64,000 nt of DNA from Micromonospora echinospora (GTDB lineage: Bacteria > Actinomycetota > Actinomycetes > Mycobacteriales > Micromonosporaceae). The stretch lies in NCBI RefSeq assembly GCF_900091495.1, contig NZ_LT607413.1, positions 7,083,001-7,147,000 on the forward strand, in the 5' to 3' direction. This document shows positions 16,314 to 25,154 of this stretch, in pieces (within the stretch, counting starts at the first letter, position 1; each line of letters starts with the position of its first letter). The notes beneath the pieces were generated by a model. It was not told the origin of the DNA. It did not search any database and saw only the letters and a program-made list of their open reading frames with translations. A program made the translations under genes and the position numbers.

Positions 16314-17234
16314 GTGGCTCAGCGACCTCTCCTCCTCATCGACGCCCCAAGCCTCTACTTCCGCGCCTACTTCGGCGTCCCGGAGTCCAGCGCGCGGGCC
16401 GCCGACGGCAGCCCGGTCAACGCGGTACGCGGCTTCCTCGACATGCTCGCCACACTGGTCCGCACCCGCCGGCCCGACCGGATGGTCTGCGCACTCGACT
16501 ACGACTGGCGGCCCCAGTGGCGGGTCGCGCTGCTGCCGTCGTACAAGACGCACCGTCTCGCTCCCGAGGGCGACGGCGAGGTGGTGCCCGACACGCTCAG
16601 CCCGCAGGTGCCGGTGATCCTCGACGTGCTCGCCGCGATCGGCATCGCGACCGTGGGCGCCGACGGCTACGAGGCCGACGACGTGCTCGGCACCCTCGCC
16701 ACCACCGAACCCGCACCCGTCGAGGTGGTCTCCGGGGACCGTGATCTGTTCCAGCTCGTCGACGACGCACGGCCGGTGCGGCTGCTCTACGTGGGCCGGG
16801 GCGTCGCGAAACTGGAGGACTGCGACGACGCGGCGGTGCGGACCCGGTACGGCGTCCCCGCCGATCGGTACGCCGACTTCGCGGCGCTGCGCGGCGACCC
16901 CAGCGACGGGCTGCCCGGCGTGCCCGGCGTCGGGGAGAAGACCGCCGCGCGCCTGGTCAAGCGGTACGGCAGCGTCAGTGGCATCCTCGCCGCGCTGGAC
17001 GAGCCCGGCTCCGGCTTCGCCCCCGGTCTGCGGGCCAAACTCGACGGGGCACGTGGCTACCTGGCCGTGGCGCCGACGGTGGTGCGGGTGGCCCGGGACG
17101 TGCCCCTCGCTCCGATCGCCACGGCACTGCCGGCGGCCCCGGTCGACCCGGAACGGCTGCTGGAGCTGGCCGAGCGATGGAATCTGGCCAGCCCGGTGCG
17201 ACGGCTGGTCGACGCCCTCGCCAACCACCCCTGA
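16314..17234 (+). CDS. 5'-3' exonuclease (PolA N-terminal / flap nuclease family)
   Basis: 306 residues from GTG 16314. Begins PLLLIDAPSLYFRAYFG, the first acidic metal-site strand of the family. Further conserved pieces are GYEADDVLGTLA and VSGDRDLFQLV near residues 120-145, then the helix-hairpin-helix segment GLPGVPGVGEKTAARLV near 200. It is a stand-alone counterpart of the 5' nuclease domain of DNA polymerase I, acting on flaps and RNA primers. M. tuberculosis has a similar gene (Rv2090) close to helY, as here. Confidence 0.92.
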   Translation: MAQRPLLLIDAPSLYFRAYFGVPESSARAADGSPVNAVRGFLDMLATLVRTRRPDRMVCALDYDWRPQWRVALLPSYKTHRLAPEGDGEVVPDTLSPQVPVILDVLAAIGIATVGADGYEADDVLGTLATTEPAPVEVVSGDRDLFQLVDDARPVRLLYVGRGVAKLEDCDDAAVRTRYGVPADRYADFAALRGDPSDGLPGVPGVGEKTAARLVKRYGSVSGILAALDEPGSGFAPGLRAKLDGARGYLAVAPTVVRVARDVPLAPIATALPAAPVDPERLLELAERWNLASPVRRLVDALANHP

Positions 17235-17286
17235 CGCCCTGGGCGCTCCCGCCGCCCGTACACCGCGCCCGCCGGTGTGCCCCGCC

Positions 17287-17373
17287 GGTGTGCCGCCTCG
17301 CTGGTGTGCCGCCTGGCCGGTGTGCCGCCTGGCCGGTGTGCCGCCTGGCCGGTGTGCCGCCTGGCCGGTGTGC
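17287..17373. repeat. 16-bp tandem repeat array
   Basis: The string GGTGTGCC recurs at 17287, 17303, 17319, 17335, 17351 and 17367, a strict 16-bp period (unit GTGCCGCCTGGCCGGT). An additional offset copy lies at 17274. The array lies in the convergent gap between the exonuclease and the MHYT gene and runs into a copy of the 54-bp palindromic element. It does not appear to be coding. Confidence 0.85.
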
Positions 17374-17425
17374 CTGCAGGGGACCCTTGCTCGTCGTTTC
17401 TGCCCTGTAGGGGGCCCCTGCTACC
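17372..17425. repeat. 54-bp palindromic element, copy 1 (degenerate)
   Basis: Right arm matches the family well (GGGGCCCCTGCTACC at the end). The left end is worn: the usual GGTAGC reads GCCTGC. Same 54-bp length as copies at 24111, 28195 and 49592. Located between convergent genes. Confidence 0.75.
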
Positions 17426-17464
17426 ACCGCAGCCCTCTTGGCCGGGGTGGCGGTGGCGTGGGTG

Positions 17465-18361
17465 TCAGCGGGGAGCGTCGTCGCGGCGGCGTGGGAACGG
17501 GGTGCCGCCGGGCTGGCCGAGCGTGGTGCGGGCGGAGTGGGCGCGCAGCCCGGCCGGGTCCGGCAGGGTGGCCGGTTCGGCGGGGGCCGGGGCCGGGTCC
17601 CGTCGGGCGTCCAGGTACGCCGCGCCCGCCCGGTCCTCCTCGGTCGGGGCGGCCAGCAACGCGTAGACCAGCCCGACCACCACGAGGATCACCGCCAGCA
17701 CGATCGGCACCAGCAGGGTGCTCACACCCGCGCCGGGAAGCTGGCCCTGCCGGTCGTGCAGGTGCACGGTGAGGGCGCTCATGCCGGTGAAGTGCATTCC
17801 GTTGACCGCGACGCCCATCACCAGCGCCGAGCCGACGAGCGCGAGCAGCCGGCGGACGGTCACCGCCAGCCAGAGCGCCACGGTGGCCGCCACCACCGCG
17901 ATCGCCACGGACAGGGCGACCCGGGTGGGGTCGTAGTCGAGGTCCCCGTGGAGTCGTAGCGCGGCCATGCCGGTGTAGTGCATCGCGGCGACCCCGGCCC
18001 CGGTGAAGAGGCCGCCGGCCAGGATCCGGAGGGCGGAGACCCGTCCGGTGCCGACGATGGCCAGCCCGGCGCCGACCGCCACCACGGCGATGACCGCGCT
18101 GGCCACGGTGAGCGGGATGTCGTACCGGATGCGCGTGCCCTCGACCGCGAACCCGAGCATCGCCATGAAGTGCATGGTCCAGATGGCGGTTCCGCCGATC
18201 GCCCAGGCAGCGAGGATCCCCCACCAGGCCCGCTGGCCGGCGGTACGGGCGGTGCGGATACGGCCGGCGCAGACCAGTCCGAGGAACGAGCCGAGCACGG
18301 ACAGTGCGTAGCTGAGCGCGGGCGTGATCCATCCGTACTCAAAGTGATTGATCGTTGCCAT
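17465..18361 (-). CDS. MHYT-domain integral membrane protein
   Basis: 298 residues from ATG 18361, with GGGGAGAAGG upstream. Seven predicted transmembrane segments carry the repeated MHYT signature: MHFMAM, MHYTGM and MHFTGM, about 60 residues apart. The methionine and histidine residues are thought to bind copper or another metal and sense a diatomic gas. There is no attached GGDEF/EAL output domain, so this is a stand-alone sensor or metal-binding membrane protein. The C-terminal 45 residues are cytoplasmic and Pro/Arg-rich. Confidence 0.9.
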   Translation of the reverse strand: MATINHFEYGWITPALSYALSVLGSFLGLVCAGRIRTARTAGQRAWWGILAAWAIGGTAIWTMHFMAMLGFAVEGTRIRYDIPLTVASAVIAVVAVGAGLAIVGTGRVSALRILAGGLFTGAGVAAMHYTGMAALRLHGDLDYDPTRVALSVAIAVVAATVALWLAVTVRRLLALVGSALVMGVAVNGMHFTGMSALTVHLHDRQGQLPGAGVSTLLVPIVLAVILVVVGLVYALLAAPTEEDRAGAAYLDARRDPAPAPAEPATLPDPAGLRAHSARTTLGQPGGTPFPRRRDDAPR

Positions 18362-18437
18362 GGCCTTCTCCCCGGAAAGCTCCACCGGCGCGCAGCTAGC
18401 GCCGAAGCAATGATCGGGGACGTCCCTACCAGCCACA

Positions 18438-18470
18438 ACGGCACCCCCCGGGAAATCCGGGGGGTGCCGT
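18438..18470 (-). terminator. Strong hairpin after the helicase gene
   Basis: Perfect 14-bp stem (18438-18451 with 18457-18470) and 5-nt loop GAAAT. It lies 55 bp past the helY stop and 77 bp before the MHYT start on the same strand. A smaller 7-bp hairpin (GATTGCC/GGCAATC, 18493-18510) lies between it and helY. Confidence 0.75.
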
Positions 18471-18524
18471 GGCGGTGACCGTTCGATGCGTCGATTGCCA
18501 TACGGCAATCACGTACGGTAATGA

Positions 18525-21308
18525 TCAGGCGGTGGCGTGGTACGCCAGCACACCGCGGTTGACGGCGGCGATCGCCTGCCGGGCGGTGGCGCGCAGCTCG
18601 GTGGACGCCCCACCGGAGTCGGCGAGCTGCCCGAGCAGGTCGACCACCTGCCGGGCCCAGCGGACGAAGTCCCCGGCCGGCATCTCGCCGTCGATCTGGT
18701 GGCCGCTGGCCAGCACCTTGGCCAGCGCCTCGCCCCGCGCCCAGCGGTAGATCGGCCAGACGAAACCCAGGTCGGGTTCCCGGGTGACGCTGAGCCCCCG
18801 GGACGCCTCGTCCGCCTCGATCTCGCTCCACAGCTTCAGCGTCGCGTCGACCGCGTCGACAATCGCGCCGCGCGGCACCGAGGCCCGCTCGTCGACGTCC
18901 CGCCGGGCCTCGAAGACCACCACCGACACCGCGGCGGCCAGTTCGGCCGGGGAGAGCCCGTCCCAGACGCCCCGGCGCAGGCACTCGGCGACCAGCAGGT
19001 CCGCCTCGGTCCAGATCCGGGCCAGCATCCGACCGGCGTCGGTGACCGACCCGTCGGCGGTGAGATAGCCCCGGGCGGTGAGCAGCGCGACGATGCGGTC
19101 GAAGGTACGGGCCAGCGAGCCGGTCCGGCCGGAGACCCGCTGCCGCAGTTCGTCGGTGTCGCGTTCCAGCCGGCGGCGACGCTCCGCCCAGCGGGCGTGC
19201 TCCTCCCGTTCCGGGCAGCCGTGACACGGGTGGCGGCGCAGTTCGGACCGGAGCTGGGTGAGCCGGTGGTCCTCCCCCGCCGCCTGCCGGGACCGGCCGC
19301 CGCGCCGCCCGCCGTGCCGGTCCAGGCCGGTGGCGCTGACCTCGGCGGCGAGGTCCCGGCGGGCCGCCGGGGAACGGTGGTTGAAGTGCTTGGGCACCCG
19401 GATCCGGGCGAGCACCTCGGCCGGGGTGGTGAAGTCCCCCGCGCTGAGCCGTCCCGCCCAGCGGTCCTGGGTGAGCACCAGCGGCCGGGGCTCGCCGAAC
19501 CCGCCGGTGGCGGGGTCGATGACGACCGCCAGGCCGGCCCGTCGCCCCGACGGCACCCGGATCACGTCGCCGACCCGCAGCCGCTCCAGCGAGGCGATCG
19601 CCGCCGCCTTCCGCTGGGTCTGCCCCTGCCGGGCCAGGGACCGCTCCCGGTCGCCGATGGCCACCCGCAGCGCGAAGTACTCGTCGAAGTCGCCCTGGTG
19701 GCAGACCGACTCCGCGCCGTACGCCTCGATGGTCTCGGTGTTGCGCTGCACCTGACGGGCCAGGCCGACCACCGAGCGGTCCGCCTGGAACTGCGCGAAC
19801 GACGACTCCAGCAGCGCCCGGGCCGGCTCCGCGCCGACGCTGCCGACCAGGTTGACCGCCATGTTGTACGACGGCCGGAAGCTGGACCGCAGCGGGTACG
19901 TCCGGGTGGAGGCGAGGCCGGCGACGTGCCGGGGGTCGGTCTCCGGCGACCAGACCACCACCGCGTGCCCCTCGACGTCGATGCCGCGTCGACCGGCCCG
20001 GCCGGTGAGCTGGGTGTACTCCCCCGGCGTCAGGTCGACGTGGGCCTCGCCGTTGTACTTGACCAGCCGTTCCAGCACCACGCAGCGGGCCGGCATGTTG
20101 ATGCCCAGGGCGAGGGTCTCGGTGGCGAACACCGCCTTGACCAGGCCCCGGACGAACAGCTCCTCGACGACCTCCTTGAAGGCCGGCAGCATGCCCGCGT
20201 GGTGGGCGGCGAGGCCGCGCTCCAGCCCGTCGAGCCACTCCCAGTAGCCAAGGACGGAGAGGTCCTCGCCGGGGATGGCGGTGACCCGGCTCTCCACCAC
20301 CCGGCGGATCTCGGCACGTTCCTCGGGCGAGGTGAGCCGCAGCCCGGCGGCGAGGCACTGCTGCACCGCCGCGTCGCAGCCGGCCCGGCTGAAGATGAAC
20401 AGGATCGCCGGGAGCAGCCCCTCCCGGTCCAGCCGGTCGACGATGTCCGGGCGCAGTGGCCCCCGCCAGCGCGGTCCGCGTCGCCGGTCCGCGCCGGTGC
20501 CGCGCACCTCCCCCAGTTCCAGGCGGCGCAGCGTGTCGCGGGTGTAGCGCAGCAGTTCCGGGTGGACGTCGTGCTTGCGGGCCGCGTCGGCGTCGTGGAA
20601 CAGGTCGAACATCCGCTTGCCGACGAGCATGTGCTGCCACAGCGGCACCGGCCGGTGCTCGCTGACCACCACGGCGGTCTCGCCCCGGACCGTGACCAGC
20701 CAGTCGGCGAACTCCTCGGCGTTGGAGACGGTCGCCGAGAGGGAGACCAGGGTGACCGAGGCGGGCAGGTGGATGATCACCTCTTCCCAGACCCCGCCCC
20801 GGAACCGGTCGGCGAGGTAGTGCACCTCGTCCATCACCACGTACGCCAGGCCCTGGAGGGTGGCCGAGCCGGCGTAGAGCATGTTCCGCAGGACCTCGGT
20901 GGTCATCACCACCACCGGCGCGTCCCCGTTGATCGCGTTGTCGCCGGTGAGCAGGCCGACCTGGTCGGCGCCGTACCGGTCGACCAGGTCGTGGTACTTC
21001 TGGTTGGACAGCGCCTTGATCGGGGTGGTGTAGAAGCACTTGCGGCGGGGCTCGTCGGGCGACACCGGTCGGGCCGGGGTGCCGCGCAGCGCCAGGTGCA
21101 CGGCGAACTCGCCCACCACGGTCTTGCCGGCGCCGGTCGGGGCGCAGACCAGCACCCCGCTGCCCCGTTCCAGGGACTGACACGCCTCGCGTTGGAAGTC
21201 GTCGAGATCGAACCCCAGGTCGAAGGCGAACTCGTCCAGGGCCGGGAAGAGGGAGGCCTGCGCGGCCCGGCGGCGCGCCGCGGCGTACCGCTCGGCGGGG
21301 CTCGACAT
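18525..21308 (-). CDS. helY: Ski2/Mtr4-like DEAD/DEAH RNA helicase HelY
   Basis: 927 residues. N-terminal RecA-like domain: Walker A APTGAGKT near residue 57 and the DEVH box VMDEVHYLADRFRG. The second RecA domain has motif VI QLTGRAGRRGID. It continues with winged-helix and DSHCT-type C-terminal regions of Ski2-like helicases. It should unwind structured RNA using ATP in the cytosol. ATG 21308 has TAATCT at leaderless distance and no ribosome-binding site. Adjacent to the tat/paf genes as in mycobacteria, where the homologue is called helY. Confidence 0.94.
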   Translation of the reverse strand: MSSPAERYAAARRRAAQASLFPALDEFAFDLGFDLDDFQREACQSLERGSGVLVCAPTGAGKTVVGEFAVHLALRGTPARPVSPDEPRRKCFYTTPIKALSNQKYHDLVDRYGADQVGLLTGDNAINGDAPVVVMTTEVLRNMLYAGSATLQGLAYVVMDEVHYLADRFRGGVWEEVIIHLPASVTLVSLSATVSNAEEFADWLVTVRGETAVVVSEHRPVPLWQHMLVGKRMFDLFHDADAARKHDVHPELLRYTRDTLRRLELGEVRGTGADRRRGPRWRGPLRPDIVDRLDREGLLPAILFIFSRAGCDAAVQQCLAAGLRLTSPEERAEIRRVVESRVTAIPGEDLSVLGYWEWLDGLERGLAAHHAGMLPAFKEVVEELFVRGLVKAVFATETLALGINMPARCVVLERLVKYNGEAHVDLTPGEYTQLTGRAGRRGIDVEGHAVVVWSPETDPRHVAGLASTRTYPLRSSFRPSYNMAVNLVGSVGAEPARALLESSFAQFQADRSVVGLARQVQRNTETIEAYGAESVCHQGDFDEYFALRVAIGDRERSLARQGQTQRKAAAIASLERLRVGDVIRVPSGRRAGLAVVIDPATGGFGEPRPLVLTQDRWAGRLSAGDFTTPAEVLARIRVPKHFNHRSPAARRDLAAEVSATGLDRHGGRRGGRSRQAAGEDHRLTQLRSELRRHPCHGCPEREEHARWAERRRRLERDTDELRQRVSGRTGSLARTFDRIVALLTARGYLTADGSVTDAGRMLARIWTEADLLVAECLRRGVWDGLSPAELAAAVSVVVFEARRDVDERASVPRGAIVDAVDATLKLWSEIEADEASRGLSVTREPDLGFVWPIYRWARGEALAKVLASGHQIDGEMPAGDFVRWARQVVDLLGQLADSGGASTELRATARQAIAAVNRGVLAYHATA

Positions 21309-21315
21309 GCCACCA

Positions 21316-21321
21316 AGATTA
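21316..21321 (-). promoter_or_regulatory. Leaderless-type -10 of helY
   Basis: TAATCT on the minus strand, 7 nt before ATG 21308, with no Shine-Dalgarno sequence between them. Confidence 0.6.
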
Positions 21322-21437
21322 ATGCGTCGCCGCCCGGCACACCCGCCAAGGCCACCCAGCGCACCCGCCCGGTCCTGCGGACGGCCCCGGCAAGGCCGTC
21401 CGCCGGACCCGTCGGGGGCGGTCGGTAGGGTGCACCC

Positions 21438-22199
21438 GTGCCGGATCATGCCCATGCGCCCGACCCCCGTGCCAACCGCGCCACCGACCCCCGGGAGGTT
21501 CCCCGCCGCCGGATCGAGGCGGTCCTGTTCGATTTCCACGGCACTCTGGCCCAGGTGGAGGACGCTCGGGAGTGGGTGCTGGCCGCCGCGGCGAGTTGCG
21601 GAGCGACGCTGGAACGGATGCGGGCCACGGTGCTGGCCGACCGGCTGCTCACCGCCGGCCGGGCCGGCGGGCCGCTGCCCCACCGGGTGCCGCCCCGGCT
21701 GGCCGAGGTCTGGTCCGAGCGGGATCTCTATCCGCACGCCCACCGGGCGGCGTACACCGGGCTGGCCGCGACGGTGGACGCCGGGATCGAGGGCCTCGCC
21801 GACGCCCTGTACGACCGGGTGCTGAGTCCGGACGGCTGGGTGCCCTACCCGGACGCCGCCCCGACCATGGCGGCGCTGCGGGCGGCCGGCGTCAAGGTGG
21901 CGGTGGTCAGCAACATCGGCTTCGACCTGCGCCCGTTGTTCGACGCGTGGGGGCTCACCGACCTGGTCGACGCCTTCGTCCTGTCGTACGAGGTGGGTCG
22001 CTGCAAGCCGGACCCGGGCATCTTCCTGCGCGCCTGCGGCATGGTCGGGGTCGATTCGGAACGGGCGCTGATGGTGGGTGACACCCCGGCGGACGCGGGA
22101 GCGGTCGGGGCGGGCTGCGCGGTGCTGGTGCTGCCCCCGGCGGAGGTGGGGCGGCCGAACGGGCTCGGCGCCGTGCTCGACCTGGTCCTGGGCGGCTGA
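21438..22199 (+). CDS. HAD-superfamily hydrolase
   Basis: 253 residues from GTG 21438, which has TAGGGT (21426-21431) 6 nt upstream and no ribosome-binding site. HAD motif I reads LFDFHGTL, where the second aspartate of DxDGT is His. This is tolerated in some members, but phosphatase activity is less certain. Motif II is VVSNIGFD, the lysine motif is CKPDPGIF and motif IV is MVGDTPADAG. An alpha-helical cap lies between residues 30 and 120. Substrate unknown. Divergent from helY, with 129 bp between the starts. Confidence 0.85.
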   Translation: MPDHAHAPDPRANRATDPREVPRRRIEAVLFDFHGTLAQVEDAREWVLAAAASCGATLERMRATVLADRLLTAGRAGGPLPHRVPPRLAEVWSERDLYPHAHRAAYTGLAATVDAGIEGLADALYDRVLSPDGWVPYPDAAPTMAALRAAGVKVAVVSNIGFDLRPLFDAWGLTDLVDAFVLSYEVGRCKPDPGIFLRACGMVGVDSERALMVGDTPADAGAVGAGCAVLVLPPAEVGRPNGLGAVLDLVLGG

Positions 22200-22216
22200 C
22201 CCGACCAACCGGACAG

Positions 22217-22274
22217 CGCTAACACGATCATGACAGCAGCGTTACCGGTCATCGCTAACAGGTCGGCGTTATCG
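22217..22274 (+). promoter_or_regulatory. Candidate TetR operator overlapping the promoter
   Basis: Inverted-repeat half-sites CGCTAAC (22217-22223 and 22253-22259) face GTTACCG (22241-22247) and GTTATCG (22268-22274), each pair with one mismatch. The last half-site includes TATCGT (22270-22275), the leaderless-type -10 seven nt before ATG 22283. This position suits autorepression. Confidence 0.45.
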
Positions 22275-22282
22275 TCGCTGCC

Positions 22283-22999
22283 ATGACCAGCCCCGAGGTC
22301 CCGCGTGACCGGATCGTCCGGGCGGCCGCCGCCCTGCTCGTCGAGGGCGGCCGGGAGGCCGTCTCCACCCGGGCGGTGGCCCGGGCCGCCGGGGTGCAGG
22401 CCCCCACCATCTACCGACAGTTCGGCGACATGCGGGGCCTGCTCGACGCGGCGGCCAGCTACCGTCTCGCCGCGTACCTGGACGCCCAGGCCTCCCGGGC
22501 ACCCGCCGCCGATCCGGTCGACGACCTGCGGCGCGGCTGGGACATGCAGGTGGAGTTCGGGTTGACCCACCCGGCCGTGCACGGCCTCATGTACGGCGAC
22601 CCACGCCCGGACCCGGTCCCCACCGCCGCCCGGGTGGCCCGGGACATCCTGCGCCACCTGGTCACCCGGATCGCCGAGGCGGGACGGCTACGCACCGACG
22701 TCGACCGCGCCGCCGACCTCGTCCACTCCGCGTGCTGCGGGGTCACCCTCACGCTGCTCCGCACCCCGGTCGCGCAGCGGGACCCGGTCCTGTCCACGGT
22801 GGCCCGGGAGGCGGTGGTCGGCGCGGTGGCCACCGACACCGTCGCCGCCCGTGCGCCCCGCCGGGTCGACCGGCCGGTACGGCACGCCGTGGCGCTGCGC
22901 GCGGTCCTGCCCGAGGTGGCCGCCGACCTGACCCCGGCCGAGCGGGACCTGCTGGCCGAGTGGCTGGACCGGATCGTCCGCGCCGCCCCACCCTCCTGA
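22283..22999 (+). CDS. TetR-family transcriptional regulator
   Basis: 238 residues. Residues 8-55 are a TetR helix-turn-helix (AVSTRAVARAAGVQAPTIYRQFG). The ligand-binding region is all-helical and not closely recognised. Leaderless-type start: TATCGT, then 7 nt, then ATG. The candidate operator just upstream suggests autoregulation. No adjacent same-strand target; the convergent neighbour is a lipid-kinase-like gene. Confidence 0.88.
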   Translation: MTSPEVPRDRIVRAAAALLVEGGREAVSTRAVARAAGVQAPTIYRQFGDMRGLLDAAASYRLAAYLDAQASRAPAADPVDDLRRGWDMQVEFGLTHPAVHGLMYGDPRPDPVPTAARVARDILRHLVTRIAEAGRLRTDVDRAADLVHSACCGVTLTLLRTPVAQRDPVLSTVAREAVVGAVATDTVAARAPRRVDRPVRHAVALRAVLPEVAADLTPAERDLLAEWLDRIVRAAPPS

Positions 23000-23085
23000 C
23001 CGCCCGCCCGTCCGGTGACCAGGACGGCTGGCCCTGGCGTGGCGTCCGGGGCGACGGGCAGCAGTACGCGGGCCAGGGTGCCCGG

Positions 23086-24018
23086 TCAGCGCAGGAGCCG
23101 TACCGCCGCCGGTACCGCGGTGACCGTCACCGGCAGGCGCAGTGACCGCTCCCCGTCGGCGTACGTGGTGATGCCCTCGGCCGCCAGCTCGACGGTCCGC
23201 GCCCGGTAGGTGCGCACCAACGGGTGCCGCACGTGGGTACCCCGGTAGATGCGCGGCTTCACCCGCATCAGGGTGCGCCGGTCGAAACGGCCGCCGACCA
23301 CCACGTCCAGGAGACCGTCGGTCGGGTCCGCGTCCGGACAGATCCGCATCCCGCCGCCGTAGCTGCCGCAGTTGCCGATCGCCACCAGCACCGCGTCGGT
23401 CTCCTGCGCCGTCCCGTCGACATGCAGCGTGTAGCGACGCGGGCGCAGCCGGGCCAGCTCCACCAGGATCGCCAGGTCGTACCGGCGGGGGCCACGGGGC
23501 CAGCGCATCCGGTTGGCCCGCTCGTTGACGATCGCGTCGAAGCCGGCGGCCAGGACAGCCCCGTACCAACGGACGGCCCCGTCGGCACCGGTCATCCGGG
23601 CCAGGTCGACCGGGTGGCTCCGGCCGTCCCGCAGTGCGGCGACCACCACCTCCACGGCGGCGGACGGGTCGGCCGGGAACCCGGTGTCGACGGCGAAGTC
23701 GTTGCCGGTGCCGGCGGGCACCGGGCCGAACGGCACCGTCGTCCCGGCCACCGCCTGGAGCGCGCGGTGCACGGTGCCGTCACCGCCGACGGCCAGCAGC
23801 GCCGACACGCCCTCGACGACCGCCGCGCGGCACGCCGCCTCGGCCTCCTCCGCGGTACGCGCCTCCAGCAGCCGGACCGGCCGTCCGGCGGTGGCCAGCC
23901 GGTCCAGCAGGTGGGGCAGCATCCCGCGGTGCCGCCCCCGGCCGGCGGTCGGGTTGGCCAGGACGGCGACGGGGCCACCGGGAGACGGGGCGGCGGACGG
24001 GTGGTCGTCTGCGGTCAC
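23086..24018 (-). CDS. Diacylglycerol-kinase-family lipid kinase
   Basis: 310 residues. Catalytic-domain signatures of the DagK/YegS/sphingosine-kinase fold: VLANPTAGRGRH near the start, GGDGTVHRAL near residue 78 and PAGTGNDFAVD near 100, followed by a beta-rich C-terminal domain (GNCGSYGGGM). It phosphorylates a lipid alcohol, probably diacylglycerol or a glycolipid precursor, at the membrane. GTG 24018 is preferred over GTG 24027 because TACCGT lies exactly 7 nt before it, the leaderless pattern of this chromosome; neither has a ribosome-binding site. Confidence 0.88.
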   Translation of the reverse strand: MTADDHPSAAPSPGGPVAVLANPTAGRGRHRGMLPHLLDRLATAGRPVRLLEARTAEEAEAACRAAVVEGVSALLAVGGDGTVHRALQAVAGTTVPFGPVPAGTGNDFAVDTGFPADPSAAVEVVVAALRDGRSHPVDLARMTGADGAVRWYGAVLAAGFDAIVNERANRMRWPRGPRRYDLAILVELARLRPRRYTLHVDGTAQETDAVLVAIGNCGSYGGGMRICPDADPTDGLLDVVVGGRFDRRTLMRVKPRIYRGTHVRHPLVRTYRARTVELAAEGITTYADGERSLRLPVTVTAVPAAVRLLR

Positions 24019-24110
24019 GGCGAGCACGGTAGCGCGGCCGGCCCCTCTCCGGCTGACCCAGCGGTCAGCCGGTCGGCCCGTACCGGCGGTCCGCGCGACC
24101 AGAGCCTGGT

Positions 24111-24164
24111 GGTAGCAGGGGTCCCCTGTTACGCAAAAAGCGGTAACAGGGGACCCCTGCTACC
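24111..24164. repeat. 54-bp palindromic element, copy 2 (perfect)
   Basis: Perfect 22-bp arms (24111-24132 and 24143-24164, starting GGTAGCAGGGG and ending CCCCTGCTACC) around a 10-nt loop GCAAAAAGCG. Lies between tatC and the lipid kinase gene. As RNA it would form a very stable hairpin, so it may also terminate tatC, but other copies occupy positions that do not suit a terminator. Confidence 0.92.
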
Positions 24165-24185
24165 GCTTCAGCGTGCTGCGGACGG

Positions 24186-25136
24186 TCAGGTCATGTCGTC
24201 GTACCGGCGGTCGATCGGCGCCGGCGCGGGGATCTGCTCCGGGGCGGCTATCGGCGCGCTCGCCTCCACCCGCTCACCGGCGGCGACGGGCTCCCGGTCG
24301 AACTCCAGCGGGGAGACCTCGTCGTCGTCGATGCCGGCGTAGACCTCCTTGCCCCGGCCCTTGCGCCTGTCGTTGAGGAACGCCACCCCGACCGCCGCGA
24401 AGTAGAGCAGGCAGAGGCAGAGCGCCAGCGCGGTCATGCCGAACGGGTCCGGCGTCGGGGTGACCACCGCGGCGAAGGCGAAGAACAGGAAGACCGCGAT
24501 CCGCCACCAGCCCAACAGACGCCGGGCGCTGGCCAGTCCGACGAAGTTGAGCATCAGCACGATCAACGGGAACTCGAACGCCACCCCGAACAGCAGGATC
24601 AGGTTGGTGACGAAGGAGACGTACCGGGTGATGTCCAACGTCGTCTGGATCTCGCTGCCCGCGACGTTGAGCAGGAACTCCAGGCCCTTCGCGGTCACGA
24701 AGTACGCCAGCAGCGCGCCGGCCGCGAACAGCGGAGCGGCCAACGCGGTGAAGACGTACGCGTACCGCCGCTCGTTGCGGTGCAGACCCGGGGCGATGAA
24801 CGCCCAGAGCTGGTAGAGCCAGATCGGGGCGGCGATGATCAGGCCGACCCAGAGACCGATCTTCAGGTTGAGCAGGAAGAGGTCTGCCGGGCCCAACTGG
24901 ACGAAGTCGCAGCTCTCGCCGGCCTGCTGGAACTTCGGCAGGTCGCAGTACGGCTTGCGGAGGATGTTCAACACCGGCCCGGCCAGCCACAGGCCGAAGC
25001 CGAAGCCGACCAGGATCGCCAGCGACGCCCGGAAGAGCCGGTTACGCAGCTCGCGGAAGTGCTCGACCAGCGTCATCGAGCCGTCGGCGGCCCGTTCGAA
25101 GTTGCTCGGACCGCGCTTGCGGAGGGCGAAGCGCAC
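24186..25136 (-). CDS. tatC: Twin-arginine translocase subunit TatC
   Basis: 316 residues with six predicted transmembrane helices. The N-terminal cytoplasmic motif MTLVEHFRELRNRLF is the TatC signature involved in binding the twin-arginine signal peptide. The C-terminal 70 residues are a hydrophilic tail typical of actinobacterial TatC. GTG start 18 bp after the tatA stop, so the two are co-transcribed. With TatA it forms the translocon that exports folded proteins. Confidence 0.96.
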   Translation of the reverse strand: MRFALRKRGPSNFERAADGSMTLVEHFRELRNRLFRASLAILVGFGFGLWLAGPVLNILRKPYCDLPKFQQAGESCDFVQLGPADLFLLNLKIGLWVGLIIAAPIWLYQLWAFIAPGLHRNERRYAYVFTALAAPLFAAGALLAYFVTAKGLEFLLNVAGSEIQTTLDITRYVSFVTNLILLFGVAFEFPLIVLMLNFVGLASARRLLGWWRIAVFLFFAFAAVVTPTPDPFGMTALALCLCLLYFAAVGVAFLNDRRKGRGKEVYAGIDDDEVSPLEFDREPVAAGERVEASAPIAAPEQIPAPAPIDRRYDDMT

Positions 25137-25154
25137 GGTTGTCCGGCCTTCCGG

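Noticed and set aside
17274..17373. Possible CRISPR array
   Set aside because: The 16-bp units are directly contiguous with no unique spacers, and no cas genes are nearby. The RecB-like protein at 43 kb resembles Cas4 only in its iron-sulfur cysteines and sits in a conserved housekeeping context.
24111..24164. Plain intrinsic terminator of tatC
   Set aside because: The same 54-bp element recurs elsewhere, including between divergent genes, so it is better described as a dispersed repeat that may incidentally terminate transcription.
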